From assembly GCA_947311435.1 (NCBI GenBank), contig CAMZKT010000011.1:1-42816 (forward strand): 42,816 bases of DNA, read 5' to 3'. The translations under genes and the position numbers were made by a program. The notes below the pieces were generated by a model. It made no database searches. It was not told the DNA's origin and saw only the letters and a program-made list of their open reading frames with translations. Positions 33,139 through 41,173 of this stretch are shown in pieces. Positions within the stretch are counted from its first letter, which is position 1. Each line of letters begins with the position of its first letter. Source of the DNA: an uncultured Desulfocapsa sp. Its GTDB lineage: Bacteria; Desulfobacterota; Desulfobulbia; Desulfobulbales; Desulfocapsaceae.

Positions 33139-33448
33139 GATATATGATAGGGGAAAAATGAATCAAAAGTAAGGTACTGGAATAACCGAACCCTGCTATT
33201 TAGCATAAAAAATACAACAATAAAATAGAATTTTCCTGAAGGTGTCCACAGAACTTTATATTTGGAAACCTGAAATGGAAATCGTATGGTAGCTAACTTC
33301 ATGAATTGCTGTTTGTAATTAGGTACTCTCTCCATGTGCTTTGGATATAATCATTGCCTTTTCTTGTATCAGTTGTAATAATGTGAGACTGTCTGTGATT
33401 GTTTTAATAGATATAATTTGGCATTCATGTGAATTTGATACAGTGGAT
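33139..33448. other. divergent intergenic region lepA/rpoH
   Basis: No gene seen. A perfect TATAAT (33346-33351) on the plus strand is a possible -10 for the sigma factor gene, but no good -35 is found 16-18 bases upstream. Its presence inside the longest possible sigma-factor frame is one reason for choosing the downstream start at 33449. Confidence 0.35.
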
Positions 33449-34447
33449 ATGACCTCAAAAAAAGCAATTAATAAAAAAAACACTCAGAATAAAAAAACTG
33501 AGAAAAAGTATACTGAGACAGGCCCACAGGAAAATCCTTTGGTTGCGTTGCCTGATGATGTCAACCTTCCTGCAGTCAGCAATCCTGCGTTGCACAGGTA
33601 TCTGCAGGAAATTAGTCAGTATGAGCTGCTTAGTCGTGAAGAAACCGATGAACTTGCTGTTCGATTTCGTGAGAATGACGATCAGGACGCCGCATATCGG
33701 CTGGTTTCGGCTAATCTTCGCCTTGTCGTTAAGGTCGCCATGGACTTTCAGAAATATTGGATGCAGAATTTTATGGATCTGATTCAGGAAGGAAATGTAG
33801 GTCTCGTTAAGGCTACGAAAAAATTTGACCCCTATCGAGGAGTTAAGTTTTCCTATTATGCAGCATATTGGATCCGTGCATATATCTTGAAGTTTATCAT
33901 GGATAACTGGCGTCTAGTCAAGATCGGAACCACTCAAGCCCAGAGAAAATTGTTTTTCTCGCTCAATAAAGAAAAGAAACTTCTCGAATCACAGGGTTTT
34001 AAGCCAGAAGTTAAACTTCTTGCCGAGCGATTGAGCGTGAAGGATAGTGAAGTTATAGAGATGAGTCAGAGGATGGATAGCTGGGATGTTTCACTGGAAA
34101 GTCCAGTTCGCTCCGACTCTGAAGATGAACAAAAAAGTTTTCTGCCGTCAAATGGCCCTGAAATTGAGGATGTCGTAGCCGGCGAAGAGATGAAAAGTAA
34201 TCTTAACGAACTTTTGGAAATTCTTAAGGAAAAATTGAACGAAAAAGAAACAATGATTCTTGAAGAGAGACTGCTCACGGATGAACCGCTTACTCTTCAA
34301 ACCATTGCGGATCGTTTTGGAATATCCAGAGAACGTGTACGACAGATTGAGGTGAATTTACTCAAGAAAATGAGAAAATACCTGGAGGCAGAAATGCCTG
34401 ATATCGTAGATTTTTTTGACGGAAAACGGATGGTGCAAAAAGTATGA
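33449..34447 (+). CDS. rpoH: RpoH-like sigma factor (sigma-32 family)
   Basis: A 332-residue group 3/4-boundary sigma factor. A basic N-terminal tail is followed by region 1.2/2 (LHRYLQEISQYELLSREE, SANLRLVVKVAMDF, FMDLIQEGNVGLVKATKKFDP, YAAYWIRAYILKFI). IGTTQAQRKLFFSLNK corresponds to the RpoH box (Q-R-K-L-F-F-N-L-R) that distinguishes heat-shock sigma factors. Region 4 has the helix-turn-helix LTLQTIADRFGISRERVRQIE. RpoH factors direct chaperone and protease genes, and FtsH is the protease that degrades RpoH in E. coli. The start is uncertain: ATG at 33449 fits homologues but has no clear ribosome-binding site, and the frame is open 36 codons further. The stop overlaps the aminotransferase start by 4 bases. 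Confidence 0.88.
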   Translation: MTSKKAINKKNTQNKKTEKKYTETGPQENPLVALPDDVNLPAVSNPALHRYLQEISQYELLSREETDELAVRFRENDDQDAAYRLVSANLRLVVKVAMDFQKYWMQNFMDLIQEGNVGLVKATKKFDPYRGVKFSYYAAYWIRAYILKFIMDNWRLVKIGTTQAQRKLFFSLNKEKKLLESQGFKPEVKLLAERLSVKDSEVIEMSQRMDSWDVSLESPVRSDSEDEQKSFLPSNGPEIEDVVAGEEMKSNLNELLEILKEKLNEKETMILEERLLTDEPLTLQTIADRFGISRERVRQIEVNLLKKMRKYLEAEMPDIVDFFDGKRMVQKV

Positions 34448-35619
34448 AAATTCCATTGTTGGATCTTGGCGCTCAATTAAAGCCTTTACGTGATGAAATA
34501 CTCGAATCCCTGACCAAGGTAATAGACTCGACTACTTATATTCAAGGACCTGAAGTAATTGGTTTGGAAAATGAGGTTGCCAGGTACAGTAATACTGCTA
34601 GTGCCATAGGCGTATCAAGTGGAACGGATGCGCTTCTTGTTGCTCTAATGGCCTTAAAAATAAAGCCAGGTGACAGGGTGCTAACAACCCCATTTTCGTT
34701 TTTTGCAACCATGGGGGTTATTTTACGCTGCGGGGCGATACCAGTTTTTGCAGATATTGATCCTGTGTCTTATAATATTGATCCTTCTGCAATGGCGGAT
34801 GTTTTGGCTCAGGATAAAGGGAAAACGATTAAAGCCATCATACCTGTTCATCTTTATGGGCAATGTGCTGATATGGCACCCATTTTATCAATGGCTAAGC
34901 AATATGAAATTCCGGTTATAGAAGATGCCGCCCAGGCTATAGGTGCTGAGTATCCTGATAAAACAGGCGAATGGAGTCGTTGTGGGGCAATGGGGGATGG
35001 AGGGTGTTTTTCTTTTTTTCCAAGTAAGAACCTTGGCGGAATAGGTGACGGCGGAATGGTGGTTACCACTGATACCAAATTTGGTGAGTCGATCAGAATG
35101 CTGCGTAACCATGGGATGGAACCAAAATATTTTCATTCAGAAATCGGTGGTAACTTCCGACTTGATCCGATTCAAGCTACGGTGTTGCGGATAAAGCTGA
35201 AACACTTGGAAGAATGGCATGCTGCAAGAAGGAAAAACGCCGCAACGTATGATACCTTGTTTGCAGATACACGTTTAATAGCAGACAATGACCTGAAAGT
35301 TCCCGTTGCTGTATATAAAAAACAGGCTGAGCTCTCCAGTATATCGAGAAATTACCATATCTATAATCAGTACATTATTTCTGTTAAAAAACGTGATGAA
35401 TTAGTTCAGTGGCTTAGGTCTAAACACATAGGGTGTGAAATATATTACCCTGTCTGTCTTCATGAACAGAAATGCCTTAAAGGGCTTATTGAAAAACCCA
35501 ACCTACTCCATGCTCAGAGAGCTGCTCGCCATACTTTGGCATTACCAGTGTACCCCGAATTGACACTGCAAATGCAAACATACGTTGTGGACCAAATTGT
35601 CGATTTTTACACATCTTAG
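34444..35619 (+). CDS. DegT/DnrJ/EryC1/StrS-family sugar aminotransferase
   Basis: A 391-residue PLP-dependent aminotransferase that transaminates nucleotide-linked keto-sugars, as used in surface polysaccharide or glycan synthesis. It has IPLLDLGAQL at the start, the GVSSGTDALLVALMAL phosphate-binding segment, VIEDAAQAIGAEY with the cofactor aspartate, and SFFPSKNLGGIGDGG with the Schiff-base lysine K195. GGNFRLDPIQATVLRIKL is a further family mark. It overlaps the rpoH-like gene (ATGA), an unusual pairing, and is followed after about 65 bases by a gene for a large TPR/barrel protein. No other sugar-nucleotide gene is in view, so the substrate cannot be named. Confidence 0.92.
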   Translation: MKIPLLDLGAQLKPLRDEILESLTKVIDSTTYIQGPEVIGLENEVARYSNTASAIGVSSGTDALLVALMALKIKPGDRVLTTPFSFFATMGVILRCGAIPVFADIDPVSYNIDPSAMADVLAQDKGKTIKAIIPVHLYGQCADMAPILSMAKQYEIPVIEDAAQAIGAEYPDKTGEWSRCGAMGDGGCFSFFPSKNLGGIGDGGMVVTTDTKFGESIRMLRNHGMEPKYFHSEIGGNFRLDPIQATVLRIKLKHLEEWHAARRKNAATYDTLFADTRLIADNDLKVPVAVYKKQAELSSISRNYHIYNQYIISVKKRDELVQWLRSKHIGCEIYYPVCLHEQKCLKGLIEKPNLLHAQRAARHTLALPVYPELTLQMQTYVVDQIVDFYTS

Positions 35620-35684
35620 CTAAACATTTCATTGTTAATAACTCATAAAACGGTTTCTTTTGATTGTTGTGTCATGAGGGCTAC

Positions 35685-38600
35685 ATGCTTTGTACTTACT
35701 GCTTAGACGGTATGAGACGGAACAAATCATATTCCATTATCTGCCTATTTCAGGCTATTTCGTTTTTTTCTCTTATAGCTTATCCTCATGGTCTTTTAGC
35801 AGACAATAATCGAATACCCACTACGTATCAAAATAGTCCAGGCATTGTTCTTCAAAAAAATACACAGCCGCCCTATTGGATGAAGCTTTGGGAAAAAGCA
35901 CGCGTTGCAGGGAATAAAGGTGAAATTCAGGAAGCTATTCGCAGGTATCAGGAACTTTTGCACGAAAAACCACAAATAGAAGAGGCTCTGAGAGAATACG
36001 TAGTGCTTTTAATGACCAATAAGCAATGGGATGAGGCCTCGAAAATTAGTCGGAAACTTCTCGGGATAGATTCTGATTCACTCGAATACCAACTTTACGC
36101 CGGTCGTATAGCACTTGTTCTTAAACATTACACAAGTGCAGCTAAGTATATGGGGCAGGTATATAGTGCTGCTCCGGATGGTAATTTCTCGCACGAAGCC
36201 TTAAGGGGACAAATAAAGGCTCTACAGAGCATGGGGCGGAAAGAAATGGCACATCCTTTGATGGAGCAGTTGTATCTTCTTATCCCTCATGAGGAGGCCT
36301 TCCTTCGAGAATTGGCACAATCAAGTAAAAGTTTGGGCTATGATTCCAAGGCACGGCAGTATTACAGGACTCTTCTTACTGAATTCAAAGGGACAGATGC
36401 TGATTTCCTTGAAAGCGAGCCTCTTTTTCAAGCTGATCATGATATGGAGATGGCATTGAAGTGCTGGTTAGGCTACGTAAAACTTCACCCATATTACATC
36501 CCTTTTCAGAAGAAACTTTCGGAGTATTATCTCAAAAATGGCCAGGAACATAGGGCATTGGAGCATTTCCTTATTCGTATTGCCCACGGAGAGAAAAGCT
36601 CTGAAATCTTTCTGCAGACCGGAAGGCTCTACATCAACGAGGAAGGGAGACCTGACAAGGCTCTTTATTATTATGAAGAATACCGTCAAAGAAACCCTCA
36701 TGATGAACATGTACGTGCGGAAATTAAACGTATACAAGCAATTCTTGCCAATGACCTCCTGGTAATCGTTGAAAATGAAGGAGCATGGAACCTATGGAGA
36801 GATTTAGCAAAGGTTATACCAGATCGCTTGGCTGTGTATTATTCCATGGCAGAACAACTTGAAAAGTTGTCTAAAAAGGAAGAATTGCTTGAGGTCTTAA
36901 AAATAATCAGGATTCACAACCCTTCTGATCAAAAAATTCAGTTCAAGCTGGCGAGACTTTATTTCACTCTTGGACATATTTCTGCTTCTGCAGAAATGCT
37001 TGATTCTCTAAGACCTTCTGATAAACAAAAGAGTGAATATGTACTTCTTCGTGCCGAAATAGCTGAAAGTAATAAACAGATTTCTCAGGCTTTGGGATTT
37101 TACAAACTATTCCTGGAACAAGTGCCGAAGGAGTATTCACGTATTGTGAAGTGCATAAAGCTTGCTGGAGAGTTTGGTCTTGTCGAGCAATTAAAGATAT
37201 TTTACAAAATGCTTCCATCAGAGTCAGAGCATCCTTCGATTGTTAAAGAAGGGAAAAGTGCATATTGTAAAGCATTAATAACGAATAATCTTTATTCACA
37301 AGCAGAGAATTTATGCAATGAATTAAAGAATAGTGGTGGATTAGATGAAGATGAACTGAAGGTTGTAGAGAGACAGTTGACCAATATTCTGCTTGTTGAA
37401 GAAAAATACTTTGAAGCCGAACAGTATTTGAGGATTTTATTGACTGAAGCAACTGAGCCTTTAGATCGAATTAGCATTCTAAGGCAACTAATCCAGACAA
37501 ATTTGTTAAACAAGGATTGGACTAGTGCCTGGAAGTGGTATGAATTATTGGCACTGGAATCACAACCTTTGCTCCATGAAAGTATAAACAATAATCATGG
37601 GCTGTTTGTTGATAAAATCGAGATATTGAAAGAATCCGGTCAGGTGGATGTTGCTATAGAAATGCTAGAGGATTTTCTTCTTCGTGATGACTCTCCATGT
37701 TTGAACAGAAATGATCAATGCAAGTCTCTTCGAGTAAGATTGTCAGAGCTATATTTTTTCAATGAGGATTTTGAAGAGCTTAAGCTCAACTTGGCTCAAC
37801 TAATTGTGCTTTATCCAGATGACATTGAGTTGAAAATCCTTGATCAGGTTGTAAGTCAAAAACTGGGTCAGGCTGTACTTGTATACCCTGTGGGAAACTA
37901 CCTGGCACGTGCACGTATTTATTGGGAATATGGCGAAAATATCAGAGCACTTGAGCTTTGTAAAAAGTTTTTGGCTCAGTATCCAAATTCATTGCGTGCA
38001 AAAGTATTGAAAGCAAAAATATCGGATGATATCGGTGCTGATTATACTTCGCTCGCAATTTTCAAAGAGTTGACTCTTTCTTACCCTGATGAAGAATATT
38101 TCAAAGAAAAGCTATTACAGAAACAGTTCGATAATGCAAAATTCAGGGATCTTATTGAGGAACTTGCTCCAGCGTGGAAAACAGTTAAGAGTGCAGAAAG
38201 TACGATAACAGTAAGGAAAGTTGTTGCGGACATCAAATCACTCCCAATGAGCCAGAAGCTGTTACTTGCAAGGGCTTTTTGGGCAGACAATAGAAGGGCA
38301 GAATCTCTGCTTCTGTACAACTCAATGCTAAATCCAGCTGTGGATCAGCTATTTACTCAGCAACTCAATGCAAGAAAGATTGATCTCATCATCCCACCAC
38401 CCCAAAAAACGTTTTTGAACCTCATAACCTTTTCCACCCCGGCGGAACCAAACAGGCTTGAAGTAGTGATGAAACCCGAATTTACAAGAGATAACCTGTA
38501 TAGCCCTGTCGTACAAGTCGCATCAAGACTCTATGCTCTCTATCGATGGCAGTTGCTTGTTGGAATCGAACTTTCCGTCAAAAAAGCGATGAATGATGGG

Positions 38601-39719
38601 AATTATTATCAGGCTATGAAACAATATCAGCATAACCTGGGGCCTGATTCATCACCGGAAAGTCTTTATGATTTAGCAGGAATTTATAGCCAGTTAGGCT
38701 TTTCTGGTAAGGAAGCAGCTCTTTATAAGATAATAAAAAGAAAAAGCCCTGGGTATCCGAATCTGGATGAGGCCGTTCAACGCAACAAACTGAAACGGGA
38801 ACCTCGGATCACACCCTTGTATACTTTCTCTCAGAAAGAGGGGAGAGAGGGACACTATGATATTCAACAGCAGGCAGGAGGGTTTCAGGCAACGCTCTTT
38901 CCAACGCTTAAGCATGATATGCAGTTTGATGTGAGGCGTATTTATAATGAATCCGTCGAAATTGATGATGGCTTTTGGAGGAACCGAATGAACGCCGAAA
39001 TAAGGTGGAGTCCAATATATGACCTTGATTTTATGGCTTCAACTGGGTTTGACCAGACAGACAATGAAAAACATGAAAACACAATACTTTTTGGCTTCCT
39101 TGTTAATGGCAGGTTGGGTGATATAGCGACAGGGCATCTTCGCCTTTCTCAAGATACTGTTGACGATACTCTTGAGGCTGTGAAAGAAGGAATCGAAAAA
39201 AAGGAATATGGATCAGGTCTTACACTGGATATCCTTCCCCGCTTGTTTGCTGGAGGGGACTATCTTTTCACTGAATACTCCGATGGTAATTACCAGAACA
39301 GATATGAACTTTGGACATCATATGTCCTTGTCAGTGAACCAACTTTATTGAAAGTACGTTATGGCTACGAATATCTTTACAGTGCAGAGGGAAACCTACC
39401 AAGAGACTATTCCTTTGACTCGGGCTTTCATCCAGACGACCACCCTTATTGGAGTCCCAAAGAATACTGGCAACACCTTTTTACAATTTCTTTTAAACAT
39501 CTTTTGGCGGAAAATATTCTTGGCCGAGGGGCGCCAAGTTACTATACGCTTGATTATTCATTCGGATATGAGAGTGGTGGTTACGACAATCATGAGTTTA
39601 AAGGTCAGATTTTCCTTGAAATGAGTCGCCACTTTCTATTAAATAGCAGCTTCAAGGTTTTTCAAGGGGCTGATGCTGAGGAAACTGCCGTATTCGGTTC
39701 TGTTATTTATCGCTGGTGA
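35685..39719 (+). CDS. large TPR-repeat outer-membrane protein with C-terminal beta-barrel
   Basis: About 1344 residues. A hydrophobic signal sequence (SIICLFQAISFFSLIAYPHGLLA) is followed by a long helical part of about 900 residues full of TPR-like repeats (e.g. EALREYVVLLMTNKQWDEA, RALEHFLIRIAHGEKSSEIF, LYINEEGRPDKALYYYEEY). The last 330 residues show alternating strands (DMQFDVRRIYNESVEID, RLFAGGDYLFTEYSDGNY) and end in IYRW, the terminal aromatic typical of outer-membrane beta-barrels. The architecture resembles PelB, BcsC and PgaA exopolysaccharide secretins, but sequence identity to one of them is not claimed. The start is uncertain: ATG at 35685 has GAGGG upstream, while ATG at 35712 gives a neater signal peptide. 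The neighbouring sugar aminotransferase gene supports a surface-glycan role. Confidence 0.8.
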   Translation: MLCTYCLDGMRRNKSYSIICLFQAISFFSLIAYPHGLLADNNRIPTTYQNSPGIVLQKNTQPPYWMKLWEKARVAGNKGEIQEAIRRYQELLHEKPQIEEALREYVVLLMTNKQWDEASKISRKLLGIDSDSLEYQLYAGRIALVLKHYTSAAKYMGQVYSAAPDGNFSHEALRGQIKALQSMGRKEMAHPLMEQLYLLIPHEEAFLRELAQSSKSLGYDSKARQYYRTLLTEFKGTDADFLESEPLFQADHDMEMALKCWLGYVKLHPYYIPFQKKLSEYYLKNGQEHRALEHFLIRIAHGEKSSEIFLQTGRLYINEEGRPDKALYYYEEYRQRNPHDEHVRAEIKRIQAILANDLLVIVENEGAWNLWRDLAKVIPDRLAVYYSMAEQLEKLSKKEELLEVLKIIRIHNPSDQKIQFKLARLYFTLGHISASAEMLDSLRPSDKQKSEYVLLRAEIAESNKQISQALGFYKLFLEQVPKEYSRIVKCIKLAGEFGLVEQLKIFYKMLPSESEHPSIVKEGKSAYCKALITNNLYSQAENLCNELKNSGGLDEDELKVVERQLTNILLVEEKYFEAEQYLRILLTEATEPLDRISILRQLIQTNLLNKDWTSAWKWYELLALESQPLLHESINNNHGLFVDKIEILKESGQVDVAIEMLEDFLLRDDSPCLNRNDQCKSLRVRLSELYFFNEDFEELKLNLAQLIVLYPDDIELKILDQVVSQKLGQAVLVYPVGNYLARARIYWEYGENIRALELCKKFLAQYPNSLRAKVLKAKISDDIGADYTSLAIFKELTLSYPDEEYFKEKLLQKQFDNAKFRDLIEELAPAWKTVKSAESTITVRKVVADIKSLPMSQKLLLARAFWADNRRAESLLLYNSMLNPAVDQLFTQQLNARKIDLIIPPPQKTFLNLITFSTPAEPNRLEVVMKPEFTRDNLYSPVVQVASRLYALYRWQLLVGIELSVKKAMNDGNYYQAMKQYQHNLGPDSSPESLYDLAGIYSQLGFSGKEAALYKIIKRKSPGYPNLDEAVQRNKLKREPRITPLYTFSQKEGREGHYDIQQQAGGFQATLFPTLKHDMQFDVRRIYNESVEIDDGFWRNRMNAEIRWSPIYDLDFMASTGFDQTDNEKHENTILFGFLVNGRLGDIATGHLRLSQDTVDDTLEAVKEGIEKKEYGSGLTLDILPRLFAGGDYLFTEYSDGNYQNRYELWTSYVLVSEPTLLKVRYGYEYLYSAEGNLPRDYSFDSGFHPDDHPYWSPKEYWQHLFTISFKHLLAENILGRGAPSYYTLDYSFGYESGGYDNHEFKGQIFLEMSRHFLLNSSFKVFQGADAEETAVFGSVIYRW

Positions 39720-39740
39720 AAGTATCTATTTATGATTCCT

Positions 39741-39769
39741 GTGAAGCACTAGCTTTACGGGGTTTTTTT
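39741..39769 (+). terminator. probable intrinsic terminator after the TPR/barrel gene
   Basis: GTGAAGC (39741-39747) pairs with GCTTTAC (39752-39758), one pair being G-U, with a 4-base loop; four G residues and seven T residues (39763-39769) follow. It lies between the barrel-protein stop and greA. Confidence 0.5.
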
Positions 39770-39783
39770 ATTTGGAGGAAGAG

Positions 39784-40269
39784 ATGGTAGATCGTGTACC
39801 TATGTCCAAAGCAGGACATAGTAAATTAAAAGATGAATTGAACAGGCTTGAGCGGGTTGAAAGGCATGTCGTTGTAAAGGCGATTGAAATAGCCAGGGAA
39901 CATGGAGATCTTAAAGAAAATGCCGAGTATCATGCAGCCAAAGAGCGCCAAGGCATGATCGAAGGTCGAATCATGGATCTAAAAGACAAGCTTGGTAGAG
40001 CAGAAATTATTGATTATGTTCAGGTGGATTGTTCAAGAGCAGTTTTTGGGACAGTGGTAGAACTGCTTGATATGGACACAGACGAGGAAGTTACTTATCA
40101 ATTACTGGGGCCTGAAGAAGCAGATGTCAAGAAAGGGTCAATATCTGTTTTTTCGCCACTGGGCAAAAGTATTCTTGGAAAAGAAGTTGGGGATGATGTT
40201 GTGACCAATACTCCTGGAGGGAAAAGAGAATTTGAAGTTACTGCAATTACACCTTCAAATTTTAACTGA
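39784..40269 (+). CDS. greA: transcription elongation factor GreA
   Basis: A 161-residue GreA that rescues backtracked RNA polymerase by stimulating transcript cleavage. The N-terminal coiled coil (about 10-75) carries the conserved GDLKENAEYHAAKERQ with the tip acidic residues, and the C-terminal FKBP-like domain ends SPLGKSILGKEVGDDVVTNTPGG. The ATG at 39784 has GGAGG 5-6 bases upstream; an apparent four-codon extension from a TTG overlaps this site and is rejected. Confidence 0.96.
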   Translation: MVDRVPMSKAGHSKLKDELNRLERVERHVVVKAIEIAREHGDLKENAEYHAAKERQGMIEGRIMDLKDKLGRAEIIDYVQVDCSRAVFGTVVELLDMDTDEEVTYQLLGPEEADVKKGSISVFSPLGKSILGKEVGDDVVTNTPGGKREFEVTAITPSNFN

Positions 40270-40325
40270 ACCAGATGAAAGAGGGGGAGGATTGGATTAT
40301 ATTCTCAGATTATATTAGTGGGAGG

Positions 40326-40928
40326 TCAGCAACGAAGAGGTTCGTTGGGCAAAAGGAGTCCACAGCAAAAAATTTCAAGAATCTGCTGAGTCGTTTCTTC
40401 AACCGTGTATTCAGGTGCGACACCTACGGCCCATATTCGTGAGATCTCATCAAGTGCACCAAAGAAAGCAAGTTTTACCAAATTGGGGTGAACAGAAGCT
40501 CTATAAATATTTTGTTCCTGTCCAAGTATTACGATTGAAGAAATGATATTTATGTATTCGCTGAATTTGTTGTTTCGGTAATCTTTTATGAGTTTAGCAC
40601 TTTGTCTCAATTCAATTTGGATGACTTCGGCTAGGTTTTTATTTTTCTTCATTACCGAAAGATGTTTTCGTGCAAAAATCTCAAGCATCTTTCGTGGGTC
40701 ATCCTCAACAGCGAGTGCCTTTTTAACTTGTTCTATTAAGCTGCCAATCTCTTCCTCAAAAACGGAGATGAGAATATCAAATTTATTGTTGAAGTAGAGG
40801 TAAATAGTTCCGTCTGCAACCTTGGCTTCTTTCGCAATATCGGATATTCTGGCATTAAAGAAACCTTTTTTTGCAAATACTTTTGTTGCAGCGCTAATGA
40901 TTTTTGAATGTTTGTTTGAGGTTTTCAT
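40326..40928 (-). CDS. TetR-family transcriptional regulator
   Basis: A 200-residue TetR/AcrR regulator. The N-terminal helix-turn-helix is IISAATKVFAKKGFFNARISD then AKEAKVADGTIYLYFNNK; the C-terminal ligand-binding half (about 75-190) resembles the fatty-acid-type (FadR-like) members that have LAEVIQIELRQS. The start at 40928 has AGGA 6-9 bases upstream; the frame is open 33 codons further but lacks such support. It is divergent from purD and convergent with greA. A perfect palindrome in front of it is its probable operator, suggesting autoregulation. No target gene other than itself is obvious here. Confidence 0.9.
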   Translation of the reverse strand: MKTSNKHSKIISAATKVFAKKGFFNARISDIAKEAKVADGTIYLYFNNKFDILISVFEEEIGSLIEQVKKALAVEDDPRKMLEIFARKHLSVMKKNKNLAEVIQIELRQSAKLIKDYRNNKFSEYINIISSIVILGQEQNIYRASVHPNLVKLAFFGALDEISRIWAVGVAPEYTVEETTQQILEIFCCGLLLPNEPLRC

Positions 40929-40990
40929 CGGTTTCCTGGATGCTTCTCTCATGCAAGGATTCGTGAAATCGCGTAAAATATTGGTGAATT

Positions 40991-41022
40991 TACAATGAAT
41001 GAATGGGTATTCATTCATTGTA
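40991..41022. promoter_or_regulatory. palindromic operator, probably for the TetR regulator
   Basis: Two perfect 14-bp arms, TACAATGAATGAAT and ATTCATTCATTGTA, flank a GGGT centre. The TGAATGAAT/ATTCATTCA core resembles operators of TetR-type FadR regulators. It is 63 bp upstream of the TetR start and about 150 bp upstream of purD. Confidence 0.75.
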
Positions 41023-41173
41023 TCCAAATCATCAGAATTGTCAATCTTTTGTCTAATTTTCTTGCATTTTTATATGTTTGGGGAAATAAGGCGTTCAAAG
41101 AATGTTGGTGCCGGTTAAACGCTGATTATATAGCGTCATCTTTGTTATTATCTTTTTATTCAGGAGTGAAAGT

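Noticed and set aside
39772-39783. TTG start for greA
   Set aside because: It would place the start inside the AGGAGG ribosome-binding site; ATG at 39784 fits both this site and the family length.
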